From Flexivirga endophytica (GTDB lineage Bacteria > Actinomycetota > Actinomycetes > Actinomycetales > Dermatophilaceae), in contig NZ_BMHI01000002.1 of NCBI RefSeq assembly GCF_014640635.1, forward strand, positions 1 through 64,000: a DNA stretch of 64,000 nt, given 5' to 3'. This document shows positions 36,736 to 44,632 of the stretch, one piece after another. The notes below the pieces were generated by a model. The model did no database searches, was not told the DNA's origin, and saw only the letters and a program-made list of their open reading frames with translations. Numbering within the stretch: position 1 is the stretch's first letter; each line of letters begins with the position of its first letter. The position numbers were made by a program, and so were the translations under genes.

Positions 36736-37371
36736 TCAGGCGCCGGGCGCGGTGTGCACCAGAGGTGCGAGGCCGGCGGACCGCTCGACGGCGTCCGGGA
36801 CACCGCACAGTGTGAGCCAGTTGGCGAGCATCCGGTGCCCGCCCTCGGTCAGCACGGACTCGGGGTGGAACTGCACGCCGTGCAACGGCAGCGTCCGGTG
36901 CTGCACGGCCATGATGACGCCGGAGTCGGTGCGGCCGGTGACCTCGAGCTCGTCCGGCACGGTGCCGGACTCGATCGCGAGCGAGTGGTAGCGCGTCGCG
37001 GTGAACGGGGACGGCAGTCCGTCGAGCACGCCGGCGCCCTCGTGCACGATGCGGGAGGTCTTGCCGTGCAGCAGCTCCGGGGCGCGGTCGACCGTGGCGC
37101 CATACACGACGCCGAGGGCCTGGTGGCCCAGGCAGACCCCGAACATCGGCTGCTCGCGCTGCGCGCACGCCGCGATCATCGCGGTGGAGACGCCGGCCTC
37201 CTCGGGGGTACCGGGGCCGGGTGAGACCAGCACGCCGTCGTAGTCGGCGCCCTCGGCCGGCGTGATCGCGTCGTTGCGCACGACGGTCGTCTCCGCGCCG
37301 AGCTGCTGGAGGTAACCGACGATGGTGAAGACGAAGCTGTCGTAGTTGTCGATCACCAGAATGCTCGTCAT
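36736..37371 (-). CDS. trpG: Anthranilate/aminodeoxychorismate synthase glutamine amidotransferase subunit (TrpG/PabA-like)
   Basis: 211 residues. Oxyanion motif SPGPGTPEEAG, nucleophile Cys80 in GVCLGHQA, and His169/Glu171 in FHPES. It supplies ammonia from glutamine to a chorismate-using partner that is not in the window. In Mycobacterium the equivalent gene next to pknB is called trpG; p-aminobenzoate synthesis is equally possible. Converges on pknB. Confidence 0.85.
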   Translation of the reverse strand: MTSILVIDNYDSFVFTIVGYLQQLGAETTVVRNDAITPAEGADYDGVLVSPGPGTPEEAGVSTAMIAACAQREQPMFGVCLGHQALGVVYGATVDRAPELLHGKTSRIVHEGAGVLDGLPSPFTATRYHSLAIESGTVPDELEVTGRTDSGVIMAVQHRTLPLHGVQFHPESVLTEGGHRMLANWLTLCGVPDAVERSAGLAPLVHTAPGA

Positions 37372-37399
37372 TGCGGCTCCCGCTCGTGCTTGTTGAACG

Positions 37400-38137
37400 T
37401 CATTGCTTCACTTTCCCGACTTTCGCGTACTTCAGATCGAGGGCGCCCTGGTATGCCGGGAAGGTCTCCTTGTCGGAGGTCTGAACGTCATACCCGAGAC
37501 CGGCCAGGGGCACGTAGGCCTGGTAGTTCTGGACCGTCGGGTCGTCGTTGAGCGCCGTGCGCAGCTTCGCCGGGTCGCCCATCGCCTTGATGACGAACGG
37601 CGGTGAATAGACCCGCCCCTGCAGCAGCAGGGTGTTGCCGACGCAACGCACCGCCGAGGTGGAGATCACCCGTTGGTCCATCAGCATCATGGCGGTCGCG
37701 CCGCCGGCCCAGAGCGCGTTGACCACGGCTTGGACATCCTGCTGGTGCACGACCAGCCAGTCGAGGTTGGCGCCCTCGGGCAGGGTCGAGGGGTCTCGGG
37801 TGGAGTCGTTCAGGGTGACGGTGACGACCTTGCCGGTCGCCTTCGTCAGCCCGGCGTTGCCGGCGTAGTCGTCGGCGGTGCGCTGTGCCGTGCGCAGCTT
37901 CGACGAGCCGGGCGAGTCGCGTTTGCCCAGGCGCTTGACGTCCGATTGCAGGGCGGCGACGTCGGCGGCCTGCCCGGCGACCCGCCGGTTGCCGTCCTCG
38001 ACGACCTGCACCAGGTCGCGTGTGCCCGGCCGCAGGTCACTGCCCTGTGAGGTGCTCGCGCTGACACCGAAGAGGAGCCCCGCTGCGACGCCGATCGCCG
38101 GCACGGCGTACGACCAGCGGCTTCGTGGTCGCCACAT
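37400..38137 (-). CDS. DUF881 family membrane-anchored protein (Rv0012-like)
   Basis: 245 residues from ATG 38137 with GAGGAGG six bases ahead; the frame runs further upstream without a good start. One N-terminal membrane helix (about 10-28), then a coiled-coil stretch (VQVVEDGNRRVAGQAADVAALQ) and the DUF881 domain with LVVHQQDVQAVVNALWAGGATAM. Its place between crgA and trpG is conserved in Actinobacteria, pointing to a division-related role that is not defined. Confidence 0.88.
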   Translation of the reverse strand: MWRPRSRWSYAVPAIGVAAGLLFGVSASTSQGSDLRPGTRDLVQVVEDGNRRVAGQAADVAALQSDVKRLGKRDSPGSSKLRTAQRTADDYAGNAGLTKATGKVVTVTLNDSTRDPSTLPEGANLDWLVVHQQDVQAVVNALWAGGATAMMLMDQRVISTSAVRCVGNTLLLQGRVYSPPFVIKAMGDPAKLRTALNDDPTVQNYQAYVPLAGLGYDVQTSDKETFPAYQGALDLKYAKVGKVKQ

Positions 38138-38229
38138 GCGGTCCTCCTCGAGGGTCTCCACCCGCCGCGCACACGGCTGGTGAAATAGTCTTGACCAGAT
38201 TCTGACATTTCCGCCTTTGGGAGTACGCC

Positions 38230-38580
38230 GTGAGCACGTCCGACAACAACGCCGACCGCAACGCCGCACAGGCGGGCGACGAGGACTCTGCCGCGAAGAA
38301 GGCGGCGAACCGCGCCGCAGCCAAGGAGGAGAAGGCCCTCCGCCGCAAGGAAGAGGACCGCGAGCGCCAGGAGAAGCGTGAGCGCCAGGCGATCGACTCG
38401 CCGAGCCCCGGCTGGTGGGTGCCGACGCTGTGCACCTTCATGGTGGTCGGGCTGTTCTGGCTGGTCGTCTACTACCTGACCGGTGAGAAGTACCCGATCC
38501 CCGGCATCGGGCTGGGCAACATGGCCATCGGATTCGTGCTGATCCTCGTCGGTTTCGGTATGACGACCCGCTGGCGCTAG
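38230..38580 (+). CDS. crgA: Cell division protein CrgA
   Basis: 116 residues from a GTG. A long, highly charged cytosolic N-terminus (about 1-58, rich in Ala/Lys/Glu/Arg) is followed by PSPGWWVPTLCTFMVVGLFWLVVYYL and a second membrane helix at the C-terminus. CrgA bridges FtsZ and septal penicillin-binding proteins in Actinobacteria. It faces away from the DUF881 gene, with a 92-bp shared promoter region. Confidence 0.92.
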   Translation: MSTSDNNADRNAAQAGDEDSAAKKAANRAAAKEEKALRRKEEDRERQEKRERQAIDSPSPGWWVPTLCTFMVVGLFWLVVYYLTGEKYPIPGIGLGNMAIGFVLILVGFGMTTRWR

Positions 38581-38593
38581 ACCCGCGCGCGAG

Positions 38594-38772
38594 TTATCCA
38601 CCGCGTTGTCCACAGGCCGGTGGAAAACTACACGGGTGTCATTCAGATCGGCGACCGATGACCGCGCCGTATGGCGAAACCACCGAAATTGCAGGGCGCA
38701 CAGGTGATCCCGTGCGCCCTGCAGGCATGTCCCGGCGCTTTGTCCACATGGTTATCCACAAGCGGTGGATAA
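38594..38772. other. Cluster of DnaA boxes
   Basis: Nine-base DnaA box-like sites: TTATCCACC 38594-38602, TTGTCCACA 38606-38614, TTGTCCACA 38740-38748, the consensus TTATCCACA 38752-38760, and TTATCCACC on the minus strand at 38764-38772. A weaker TTTTCCACC lies on the minus strand at 38619-38627. They fill both ends of the 212-bp gap between crgA and the dihydropteroate synthase homologue, which carries no gene. Spacing within each group is only 3-5 bases, as in real DnaA-binding arrays. Confidence 0.8.
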
Positions 38773-38792
38773 CAACATGTGTGTAACTTCGA

Positions 38793-39728
38793 TCAGGTGA
38801 TCGGCCCACGCCCGTCTTCCGCAGGGCCGGTGCCGTCGCCGGTGCCGAACGACCGCATCGCGTCCAGCACGCTGCGCACCAGGGAGACCTCGTGGGTGCG
38901 GTAGACACCGGTGCCGCCGAGGTGCGCGAGCACCGCGAAGAAGCCCTCACCGCTGCGGTACTGGTCCTCGAAGATGTCGAAGGCGTGCGGCAGCGCGTGG
39001 CACACGGGCACGCCGAGCCGACGGAGCCGGAAGGTGTGCAGCAACGCAGCCGCCTGGTGCCGGGCCCGCACGCGCTGGTCGTCCAGGTGGAATCCGAAGC
39101 CGAGGCCCGGGTCGACAGCGAGGCTGGGGACGCCCAGCTGCCGGGCGCGCTCGATGCGGCTGCCGAACGTGTCGAGCATGCCCGGGACCGGATCGGTGTC
39201 GACGGCGTCCTCGGTCAGCGCGCGGGCGTTCGGGCCGAGCACGTGACACAGCACGACGGTCGCATCGTGTTCGGCGGCCAGGGTGAACATCCGGTCGTCG
39301 TCGTCGGACCCGGTCAGGTTCAGGACCCGGGCACCGGCCGCCAGCCCCGCCCGGGCGACCGGCTCCTGGTAGGCCTCCACGGACACCGCGATGCCGGCCG
39401 CGGTGAGTTGCTCGATCACCGGGGTCAGCAGCGCCTGCTGCTCGGCCAGGTCGGCGCGGGCCGCGGTCGCCCGGGTGGACTCGGCGCCCACGTCGATCAG
39501 GTCGGCCCCGGCCGCCGACTGCACCTTGGCCTTGCGGACGGCCGAGTCGGTGCTGACCGCGATGCTGTCCCGGTATGACGAGTCGCGGGACAGGTTGACC
39601 ACGCCCATCAGCGTCGGCCGCTGATCGGTGTCGACCATCCGGTCGCCGATCTGCAGCGGCGCGACCCGTGTGGCCAGGTCGTCCGGGTAACGGCCGGCGA
39701 GTTCGGCCAGCGCGGCGAGCGTGATCAT
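38793..39728 (-). CDS. Divergent dihydropteroate synthase homologue (pterin-binding TIM barrel)
   Basis: 311 residues. Barrel motifs of DHPS are present: MGVVNLSRDSS (41-51) for MGVVNVTPDSF, GADLIDVGAESTR (74-86), LAVDPGLGFG, and the closing YRTHEV for RVHDV. But the region VSVEAYQEPVA replaces the usual DTYK with Glu118-Ala-Tyr-Gln, and the pABA-side loop differs. It may not be a true folate enzyme. It overlaps the reductase gene by four bases, forming a unit with folE upstream. Confidence 0.7.
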   Translation of the reverse strand: MITLAALAELAGRYPDDLATRVAPLQIGDRMVDTDQRPTLMGVVNLSRDSSYRDSIAVSTDSAVRKAKVQSAAGADLIDVGAESTRATAARADLAEQQALLTPVIEQLTAAGIAVSVEAYQEPVARAGLAAGARVLNLTGSDDDDRMFTLAAEHDATVVLCHVLGPNARALTEDAVDTDPVPGMLDTFGSRIERARQLGVPSLAVDPGLGFGFHLDDQRVRARHQAAALLHTFRLRRLGVPVCHALPHAFDIFEDQYRSGEGFFAVLAHLGGTGVYRTHEVSLVRSVLDAMRSFGTGDGTGPAEDGRGPIT

Positions 39729-40477
39729 CGGCCCTCCGCCAGATAGCGCATCATCAGGGTCGCGTCACCGTGCAGCACACTCGCCAGCCGGAACTCGGCG
39801 ACGTGCGACAACGACGGTGTCTGTGGTGACGTCTCGTTCCCGGCGAAGACCGGGCTGACGGTGATGTCGGCCTCGTCGACCAGGTCGGCGGCGATCAGAT
39901 CGCGCAGCAGTTTGGGGCCGCCCTCGCACAGGATCCGGGGCAGCTTCCGGTCGACGAGCGTGTCGACGATCGCCTGCGGCGTGGCCTCGTCGAGGGCGAC
40001 GACGTCGGCGTGCCCACGAGCGATGGCCAGATTGTCCGGATCGGCGTCGGTGCCGGTGAGAACCAAGGGGCGACAGCTGGACTCACTCCACAGCGGCAAC
40101 TCCCACGGCAGGTCGAGGGAGCCGCTGACAACCACGACGACCGGCGCCGGCAGTTGTCCGGCCGCCTCCCGACGAGCGGTGTCGTTCGGTTTGGCGCGCA
40201 TCGGGGTGTATAGCTCGGCGCGCAGCGTGCCCGCACCGATCAGCACCGCGTCCGCGTCGCGTCGCACCGCGTTGAAGATCTGCTGGTCGGCGGGCGAGGA
40301 GACCGATCCGCTCAACGAGTCGGGGCCGGTGGCGGCTCCGTCGAGGGTGGTCACCATCATCGCCCGGACCCAGTGCCGCGACTGCGGCCAGGGGTAGGCC
40401 TGCAGCACTTCTTGCTCGGTCAGCGGATCCTCGCCGGTGGGCGGGAGAAGGCCATGGATCGGGCCGGCTTCAGACAT
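39725..40477 (-). CDS. Pyrimidine reductase family protein (RibD C-terminal domain)
   Basis: 250 residues from ATG 40477. A single DHFR/RibD-C domain: MMVTTLDGAATGPDSLSGSVSS, DAVLIGAGTLRAE, ILCEGGPKLLRDLIAADLVDE. These motifs match the NADPH-dependent reductase that acts on pyrimidine or pterin-like intermediates. It has no deaminase domain, so it is not a complete RibD. Lies between folE and the DHPS homologue, suggesting a reduced pterin product. Confidence 0.8.
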   Translation of the reverse strand: MSEAGPIHGLLPPTGEDPLTEQEVLQAYPWPQSRHWVRAMMVTTLDGAATGPDSLSGSVSSPADQQIFNAVRRDADAVLIGAGTLRAELYTPMRAKPNDTARREAAGQLPAPVVVVVSGSLDLPWELPLWSESSCRPLVLTGTDADPDNLAIARGHADVVALDEATPQAIVDTLVDRKLPRILCEGGPKLLRDLIAADLVDEADITVSPVFAGNETSPQTPSLSHVAEFRLASVLHGDATLMMRYLAEGR

Positions 40478-40508
40478 ATCTCCGCAACCTACCCGGCAGA
40501 CGTGAACG

Positions 40509-41114
40509 TCACCCGGTGACACCCGCCAATGACATGAACTCGGCACGCGAGCGCGGATCGCTGCGCAGTTTGCCCAGCAGGGTCGACGTGACCGTGCTCG
40601 AGCCGGTCGCCTGCACGCCGCGCAGCGTCATACAGGAGTGCTCGGCGGCCATGACGACACCGACGGCCCGCGGCTGCAACTCCTCCTGCAGTAGGTCGGC
40701 GATCTGTTTGGTCAGCCGCTCCTGGGTCTGCGGGCGGCATGCGAAGTGCTCGACGACGCGCGCCAGCTTGGACAGCCCGAGGATCCGGTCGCCCGGCAGG
40801 TAAGCGACGCAGGCGCGGCCGGTGAACGGCAGCAGGTGGTGCTCGCACACCGACCGGAAGGGTATGTCGCGCGCCAGCACCAGCTCGTCATACGCCTCCT
40901 CGTTCGGGAAGGTCGTCATCTCGAACGGACGCGGGGTGAGCATCTCCGCCCAGGCCCGCGCCATCCGACCCGGCGTCGCCCGCAGGTGCTCGGAGTCGAG
41001 CTCGATGCCGAGCGCCACCAGGAAGGCGGCGGCAGCGTCCTCCGCCGCCGCCACATCCATGACATCGGTCGCGGGGACGAGCCGGGCGACCGACGGCGCG
41101 CTCATCGCGCTCAT
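40509..41114 (-). CDS. folE: GTP cyclohydrolase I
   Basis: 201 residues. Zinc ligands Cys90, His93 and Cys161 are seen in SVCEHHLLPF and EHSCMTLRGV; LPGDRILGLSKLARVVE and RPQTQERLTKQIAD are family signatures. It converts GTP to dihydroneopterin triphosphate in the cytosol. The canonical actinobacterial folE lies with ftsH and folPBK, which are absent here, so this may be a second copy. The start overlaps the DoxX stop (TGATG). Confidence 0.92.
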   Translation of the reverse strand: MSAMSAPSVARLVPATDVMDVAAAEDAAAAFLVALGIELDSEHLRATPGRMARAWAEMLTPRPFEMTTFPNEEAYDELVLARDIPFRSVCEHHLLPFTGRACVAYLPGDRILGLSKLARVVEHFACRPQTQERLTKQIADLLQEELQPRAVGVVMAAEHSCMTLRGVQATGSSTVTSTLLGKLRSDPRSRAEFMSLAGVTG

Positions 41115-41566
41115 CAACGGCCCGTCCGCTGGAACGGCCGGTCGTAGGTGCGGGCCAGCAGCGCCAGCGCGAGCGCCGCGACCAGCAGGCCGAAGTCGCG
41201 CAACGCCACGTCGTAGAAGCCGGACCAGGTCAGCAGGTTGATGATGATGCCGGCCAGCCACAGCGCCACCACGTAGGCGGCGTAACGGGGCTTGGCCGCG
41301 ACGGCGAGCGCGGCGACGATCTCGACGGCGCCGACGACATACATCGCGGTCTGTGCCGAGAACGGCAGGATGTCCACGATCCACGGCGCCAGGTAGGCGG
41401 GCCAGTCGGTGAGCGAGTTGAAGTATTTGTCGACGCCCATCCACAGCGGCAACACCACGAACCCCACACGCAGGATCCAGAACGCGCCGTATGCCGGCTC
41501 CGCGCGCAACGCCTCCCAGGTCTTGGACGGTTCGTGCAGCGACACGTGCGCTGTGTGGGTAGCCAT
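41114..41566 (-). CDS. DoxX-like / YkgB-type small membrane protein
   Basis: 150 residues from ATG 41566 with AGAGGAGG ahead. Four hydrophobic segments, with the first holding ILRVGFVVLPLWMGVDKYFN and the third VVGAVEIVAALAV. It resembles DoxX/DUF417 inner membrane proteins linked to redox or thiol stress. First gene of the folE operon and divergent from a cysteine-rich regulator. Confidence 0.65.
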   Translation of the reverse strand: MATHTAHVSLHEPSKTWEALRAEPAYGAFWILRVGFVVLPLWMGVDKYFNSLTDWPAYLAPWIVDILPFSAQTAMYVVGAVEIVAALAVAAKPRYAAYVVALWLAGIIINLLTWSGFYDVALRDFGLLVAALALALLARTYDRPFQRTGR

Positions 41567-41657
41567 GGCGGCCTCCTCTATCGACAATGTTTACTTTTTT
41601 AGAATCCTCCGTCGCTCGGATATTTGTCAAGTATCGCTGGTGATAGAATGCATCGTA
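41567..41657. promoter_or_regulatory. A/T-rich divergent promoter region
   Basis: 91 bp between the DoxX and regulator genes, notably A/T-rich for this genome (TTTACTTTTTTAGAAT near 41590, TATTTGTCAAGTATC near 41620, GATAGAATG near 41642). TTGTCAAG to TAGAAT spacing gives a plausible plus-strand promoter. It likely holds the operator of the regulator encoded at 41658. Confidence 0.5.
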
Positions 41658-42335
41658 ATGAAGTCGTATGACGAACAGGCACCGGATGCCACTCCGGAGC
41701 TGGCCGCGCTGGCCGATCCGGTGCGCCGCCGGCTTTACGAGTTCGTCGCCGATCAGGACACGCCGGCCCGGCGAGACACCGCCGCTGACGCCGTGGGCAT
41801 CAGTCGCACGCTGGCGGCATACCACCTGGATCGGTTGGTCGAGGCCGGCTTGTTGTCGACCAGCTACGCCCGGCCGGCCGGGCAGGGCGGGCCCGGCGCC
41901 GGACGCCCCGCGAAGCTCTACGAGACCACCCAGGACGAGGTCTCCGTCACGGTGCCGCCTCGCAGCTATGACGTGTTGGCCGGTGTGCTCGCCGACGCCG
42001 TGGCCGCCGACGCGTCCGGGGGAGTGCAGACGGCACTGCTCGCCGCCGCCGAGCAGGAAGGACGCAAGGCCGCTGCGGAGGACGACGATCTGCTGGCCAC
42101 CCTGCGGGCGCGTGGCTACGAGCCGGAGCTCGTCGACGACGAGATCGATCTGCACAACTGCCCGTTCCACCATCTCGCGCAACGGCACGTCGAGCTGGTC
42201 TGCGGGCTCAACCACTCGCTGTTGCGCGGCCTGCTCGCGGGCCGAGGCGACGACCCGGAGTGCGCGCGACTGGCGCCTCGTCCGGGGCACTGTTGCGTCA
42301 CGATCCGGGCTTCCGCCGCGGAGCGGACCGCCTGA
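41658..42335 (+). CDS. Winged-helix regulator with C-terminal cysteine cluster (SufR-like)
   Basis: 225 residues. An ArsR/DeoR-type winged helix lies at about 12-95 (LADPVRRRLYEFVADQ, AVGISRTLAAYHLDRLVEAGLL). The C-terminal domain has cysteines 168, 182, 202, 212 and 213 in NCPFHHLAQ, ELVCGLN and GHCCV. That pattern resembles SufR-type Fe-S binding repressors. No suf genes adjoin, so it probably senses redox state or iron and controls the divergent DoxX-folE operon. The ATG 41658 is chosen because the start lies right after the promoter. Confidence 0.75.
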   Translation: MKSYDEQAPDATPELAALADPVRRRLYEFVADQDTPARRDTAADAVGISRTLAAYHLDRLVEAGLLSTSYARPAGQGGPGAGRPAKLYETTQDEVSVTVPPRSYDVLAGVLADAVAADASGGVQTALLAAAEQEGRKAAAEDDDLLATLRARGYEPELVDDEIDLHNCPFHHLAQRHVELVCGLNHSLLRGLLAGRGDDPECARLAPRPGHCCVTIRASAAERTA

Positions 42336-42356
42336 TGCAGTGACTCACGAAGAGGA

Positions 42357-43865
42357 TCAGGGACGGGCCAGCAGCCGGTAGTAAGCGCTGCTCCAGCGCA
42401 GCTCGTGCTCCATCCGGGTCGGCGTCGTCGTCTCGTCGATCACGACCAGCTCGGTGGACAGCATCCGCGCCAGGTCGTGGAACACCTCCATCGGCAGCGC
42501 GGTGGTCAGCACCGTGTGGTGTGCCCCGCCGGCGAGCAACCAGGCGTGCGCCGCCGTCGGCAGGTCGGGCTGCGGGGACCACACGGCGTGACCGACCGGC
42601 AGGCGTGGCAGGTCCTGGGGTGCGGGCACCACGTCAACGACGTTGGCGGTCAGGCGGAAGCGGTCCCGCAGATCGCTCATCGAGACCACGACGCCCGGAC
42701 CGGGGTCCGCCTCGAAGACGAGCCGGACCGGATCATCACGGTCGCCCATGCTGAGCGGGTGGATCTCCAGCCGCGCCCGGTCGGTCGTCAGGGTGGGACA
42801 CACCTCGAGCATGTGCGCACCGAGGATCAGTCCGTCGGGCGCCGCGAAGTCGTAGGTGTAGTCCTCCATCAGCGAGGCTCCGCCGGGAAGCCCGAAGCCC
42901 ATGACCTTGGCCGTCCGCACGAGTAGCGCTGTCTTCCAGTCACCCTCCGCACCGAACCCGTAGCCGTCGGCCATGAGTCGTTGGACGGCCAGTCCGGGTA
43001 GCTGGCGCAGCGGACCGAGGTCCTCGAAATTGGTTGTGAACGCGGCGAACCCGCCATCTTCGAGGAAAGATCGCAGCGCGATTTCCACCCGGGCCTCGTA
43101 GCGCAGGCCGCCGTGCCGTTCAGCACCCGGCCGCAGCTCTGCCTGCAGGTCGTAGCGGTGCAGGCATTCCTCGACGAGCGTGTCCACCGCCGATTCGGTC
43201 ACGTCGCGCACACGGTCGGCCAGCTCGGTGACACCCCAGGTGTTGACCGACACTCCGAGCAGGATCTCCGCCTCGGTCTTGTCACCTTCGGTGACCGCGA
43301 CGTTGCGCATGTTGTCGCCGAAGCGCGCCAGCCGCATCGTGCGCAGCTCCGCGCGTCCGGTCGCGGCGCGCGCCCACATTCCCACTTCGCGCTGGACCCG
43401 CGGGTCCGACGCGTGACCCACCACGACCTTTCGCGGCACCGCCATCCGGGTGAGCAGATACCCGAACTCGCGGTCCCCGTGCGCGGCCTGGTTGAGGTTC
43501 ATGAAATCCATGTCGATCGTCGACCAGGGCAGCTCGACGTTGGCCTGCGTGTGCAGCTGCAGCAATGGCAGCGACAGTCGCTCGAGCCCGCGGATCCACA
43601 TCTTCGCCGGGCTGAAGGTGTGCATCCAGGCGATCAGCCCGACGCACCCGTCGTCCGCCTCAGCCTCCAGTACCGTGCGCCGGATCGCGTCGGCATCCTT
43701 CAGCACCGGTTTCCAGACCACTCGGACCGGGACGTCCGCGGCCCCGTCGACGAGCTTCGCGACAGCCGTCGACTGGTCGATCACCTGCCGCAGTACGTCG
43801 TCCCCATAGAGGTCCTGGCTGCCGGTCAGGAACCAGATCTCCTTGTCCTGGAACGGATCTCGCAT
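42357..43865 (-). CDS. araA: L-arabinose isomerase
   Basis: 502 residues, the normal family length. N-terminal [22 protein letters not shown], the central [12 protein letters not shown], and metal-site residues in the [12 protein letters not shown] to [11 protein letters not shown] region. It converts L-arabinose to L-ribulose. Last gene of the minus-strand operon; its start overlaps the araD stop. The dispersed GTATGNC heptamer is absent from this gene and most of araD, unlike most of the window. Confidence 0.95.
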   Translation of the reverse strand: MRDPFQDKEIWFLTGSQDLYGDDVLRQVIDQSTAVAKLVDGAADVPVRVVWKPVLKDADAIRRTVLEAEADDGCVGLIAWMHTFSPAKMWIRGLERLSLPLLQLHTQANVELPWSTIDMDFMNLNQAAHGDREFGYLLTRMAVPRKVVVGHASDPRVQREVGMWARAATGRAELRTMRLARFGDNMRNVAVTEGDKTEAEILLGVSVNTWGVTELADRVRDVTESAVDTLVEECLHRYDLQAELRPGAERHGGLRYEARVEIALRSFLEDGGFAAFTTNFEDLGPLRQLPGLAVQRLMADGYGFGAEGDWKTALLVRTAKVMGFGLPGGASLMEDYTYDFAAPDGLILGAHMLEVCPTLTTDRARLEIHPLSMGDRDDPVRLVFEADPGPGVVVSMSDLRDRFRLTANVVDVVPAPQDLPRLPVGHAVWSPQPDLPTAAHAWLLAGGAHHTVLTTALPMEVFHDLARMLSTELVVIDETTTPTRMEHELRWSSAYYRLLARP

Positions 43866-44632
43866 CACGCGTCGCCGTTCCCGATGCGTGGCGACGCGTC
43901 GCCGCCGGCCTGACCGTAGACGTGCTGGTAGCGCTCGTAGAGTGCGTCCACCATGTCCCCGGCGATGGGGACCGTGGCGCCCAGCTGTCCGGCGAGATGG
44001 ACGGTGCGGGCACACTCCTCGAGCATGACCGCTGCCTTCACGGCGGCTCGGGCGTCGGCCCCGATCGTGAACGGGCCGTGGTTCTGCATGAGGACGGCGG
44101 GCGACCGTGAGGTGCGGAGGGTCTCGACGATCCCGCGGCCGATCGAGTCGTCCCCGATGACGGCGAACGGTCCGACCGGCACCGGGCCGCCGAACTCGTC
44201 GGCCATCATCGTCAGCACACAAGGGATCGGCTCGGCACGTGCCGACCAGGCGGTGGCGAAGGTCGAGTGCGTGTGCACGACACCACCCACGTGCGGCATC
44301 TCCCGGTAGACGTACGCGTGCGCGGCGGTGTCCGAGGAGGGGCTCCCGTCCCCGTCCACCACCGTGCCGTGCAGGTCGCACACGATCATCGACCGTGGCG
44401 TCAGGTCGTCATACGAGACTCCCGACGGCTTGATCACCAGCAGGTCGTCCGGACCGGGACCGCGCTCGCGGTCGGCCACCACGCGCTGCGACACGTTGCC
44501 GGCCGTCCACACGACGAGTCCCCATCTCGGCAACTCCGCGTGCAGCCCGGCGACCTGCACCCGTGCCTCCGCGACCGCGTCCGCGAGGCCGGTGGGCATC
44601 GCCTCGAGGGACCGAGGTCGTTGTTGCGTCAT
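43865..44632 (-). CDS. araD: L-ribulose-5-phosphate 4-epimerase
   Basis: 255 residues, class II aldolase fold. Zinc histidines sit in [12 protein letters not shown] and the later [21 protein letters not shown] and PSGVSYDDL match the phosphate site. It interconverts L-ribulose-5-phosphate and D-xylulose-5-phosphate. ATG at 44632 overlaps the araB stop; a GTG directly before it could add one residue. Confidence 0.93.
   Translation of the reverse strand: MTQQRPRSLEAMPTGLADAVAEARVQVAGLHAELPRWGLVVWTAGNVSQRVVADRERGPGPDDLLVIKPSGVSYDDLTPRSMIVCDLHGTVVDGDGSPSSDTAAHAYVYREMPHVGGVVHTHSTFATAWSARAEPIPCVLTMMADEFGGPVPVGPFAVIGDDSIGRGIVETLRTSRSPAVLMQNHGPFTIGADARAAVKAAVMLEECARTVHLAGQLGATVPIAGDMVDALYERYQHVYGQAGGDASPRIGNGDA

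Noticed and set aside
38581-38792. DnaA-box cluster as the main replication origin
   Set aside because: dnaA, dnaN and a long A/T-rich unwinding region are absent, and the gyrA orientation places oriC beyond the right edge of the window.
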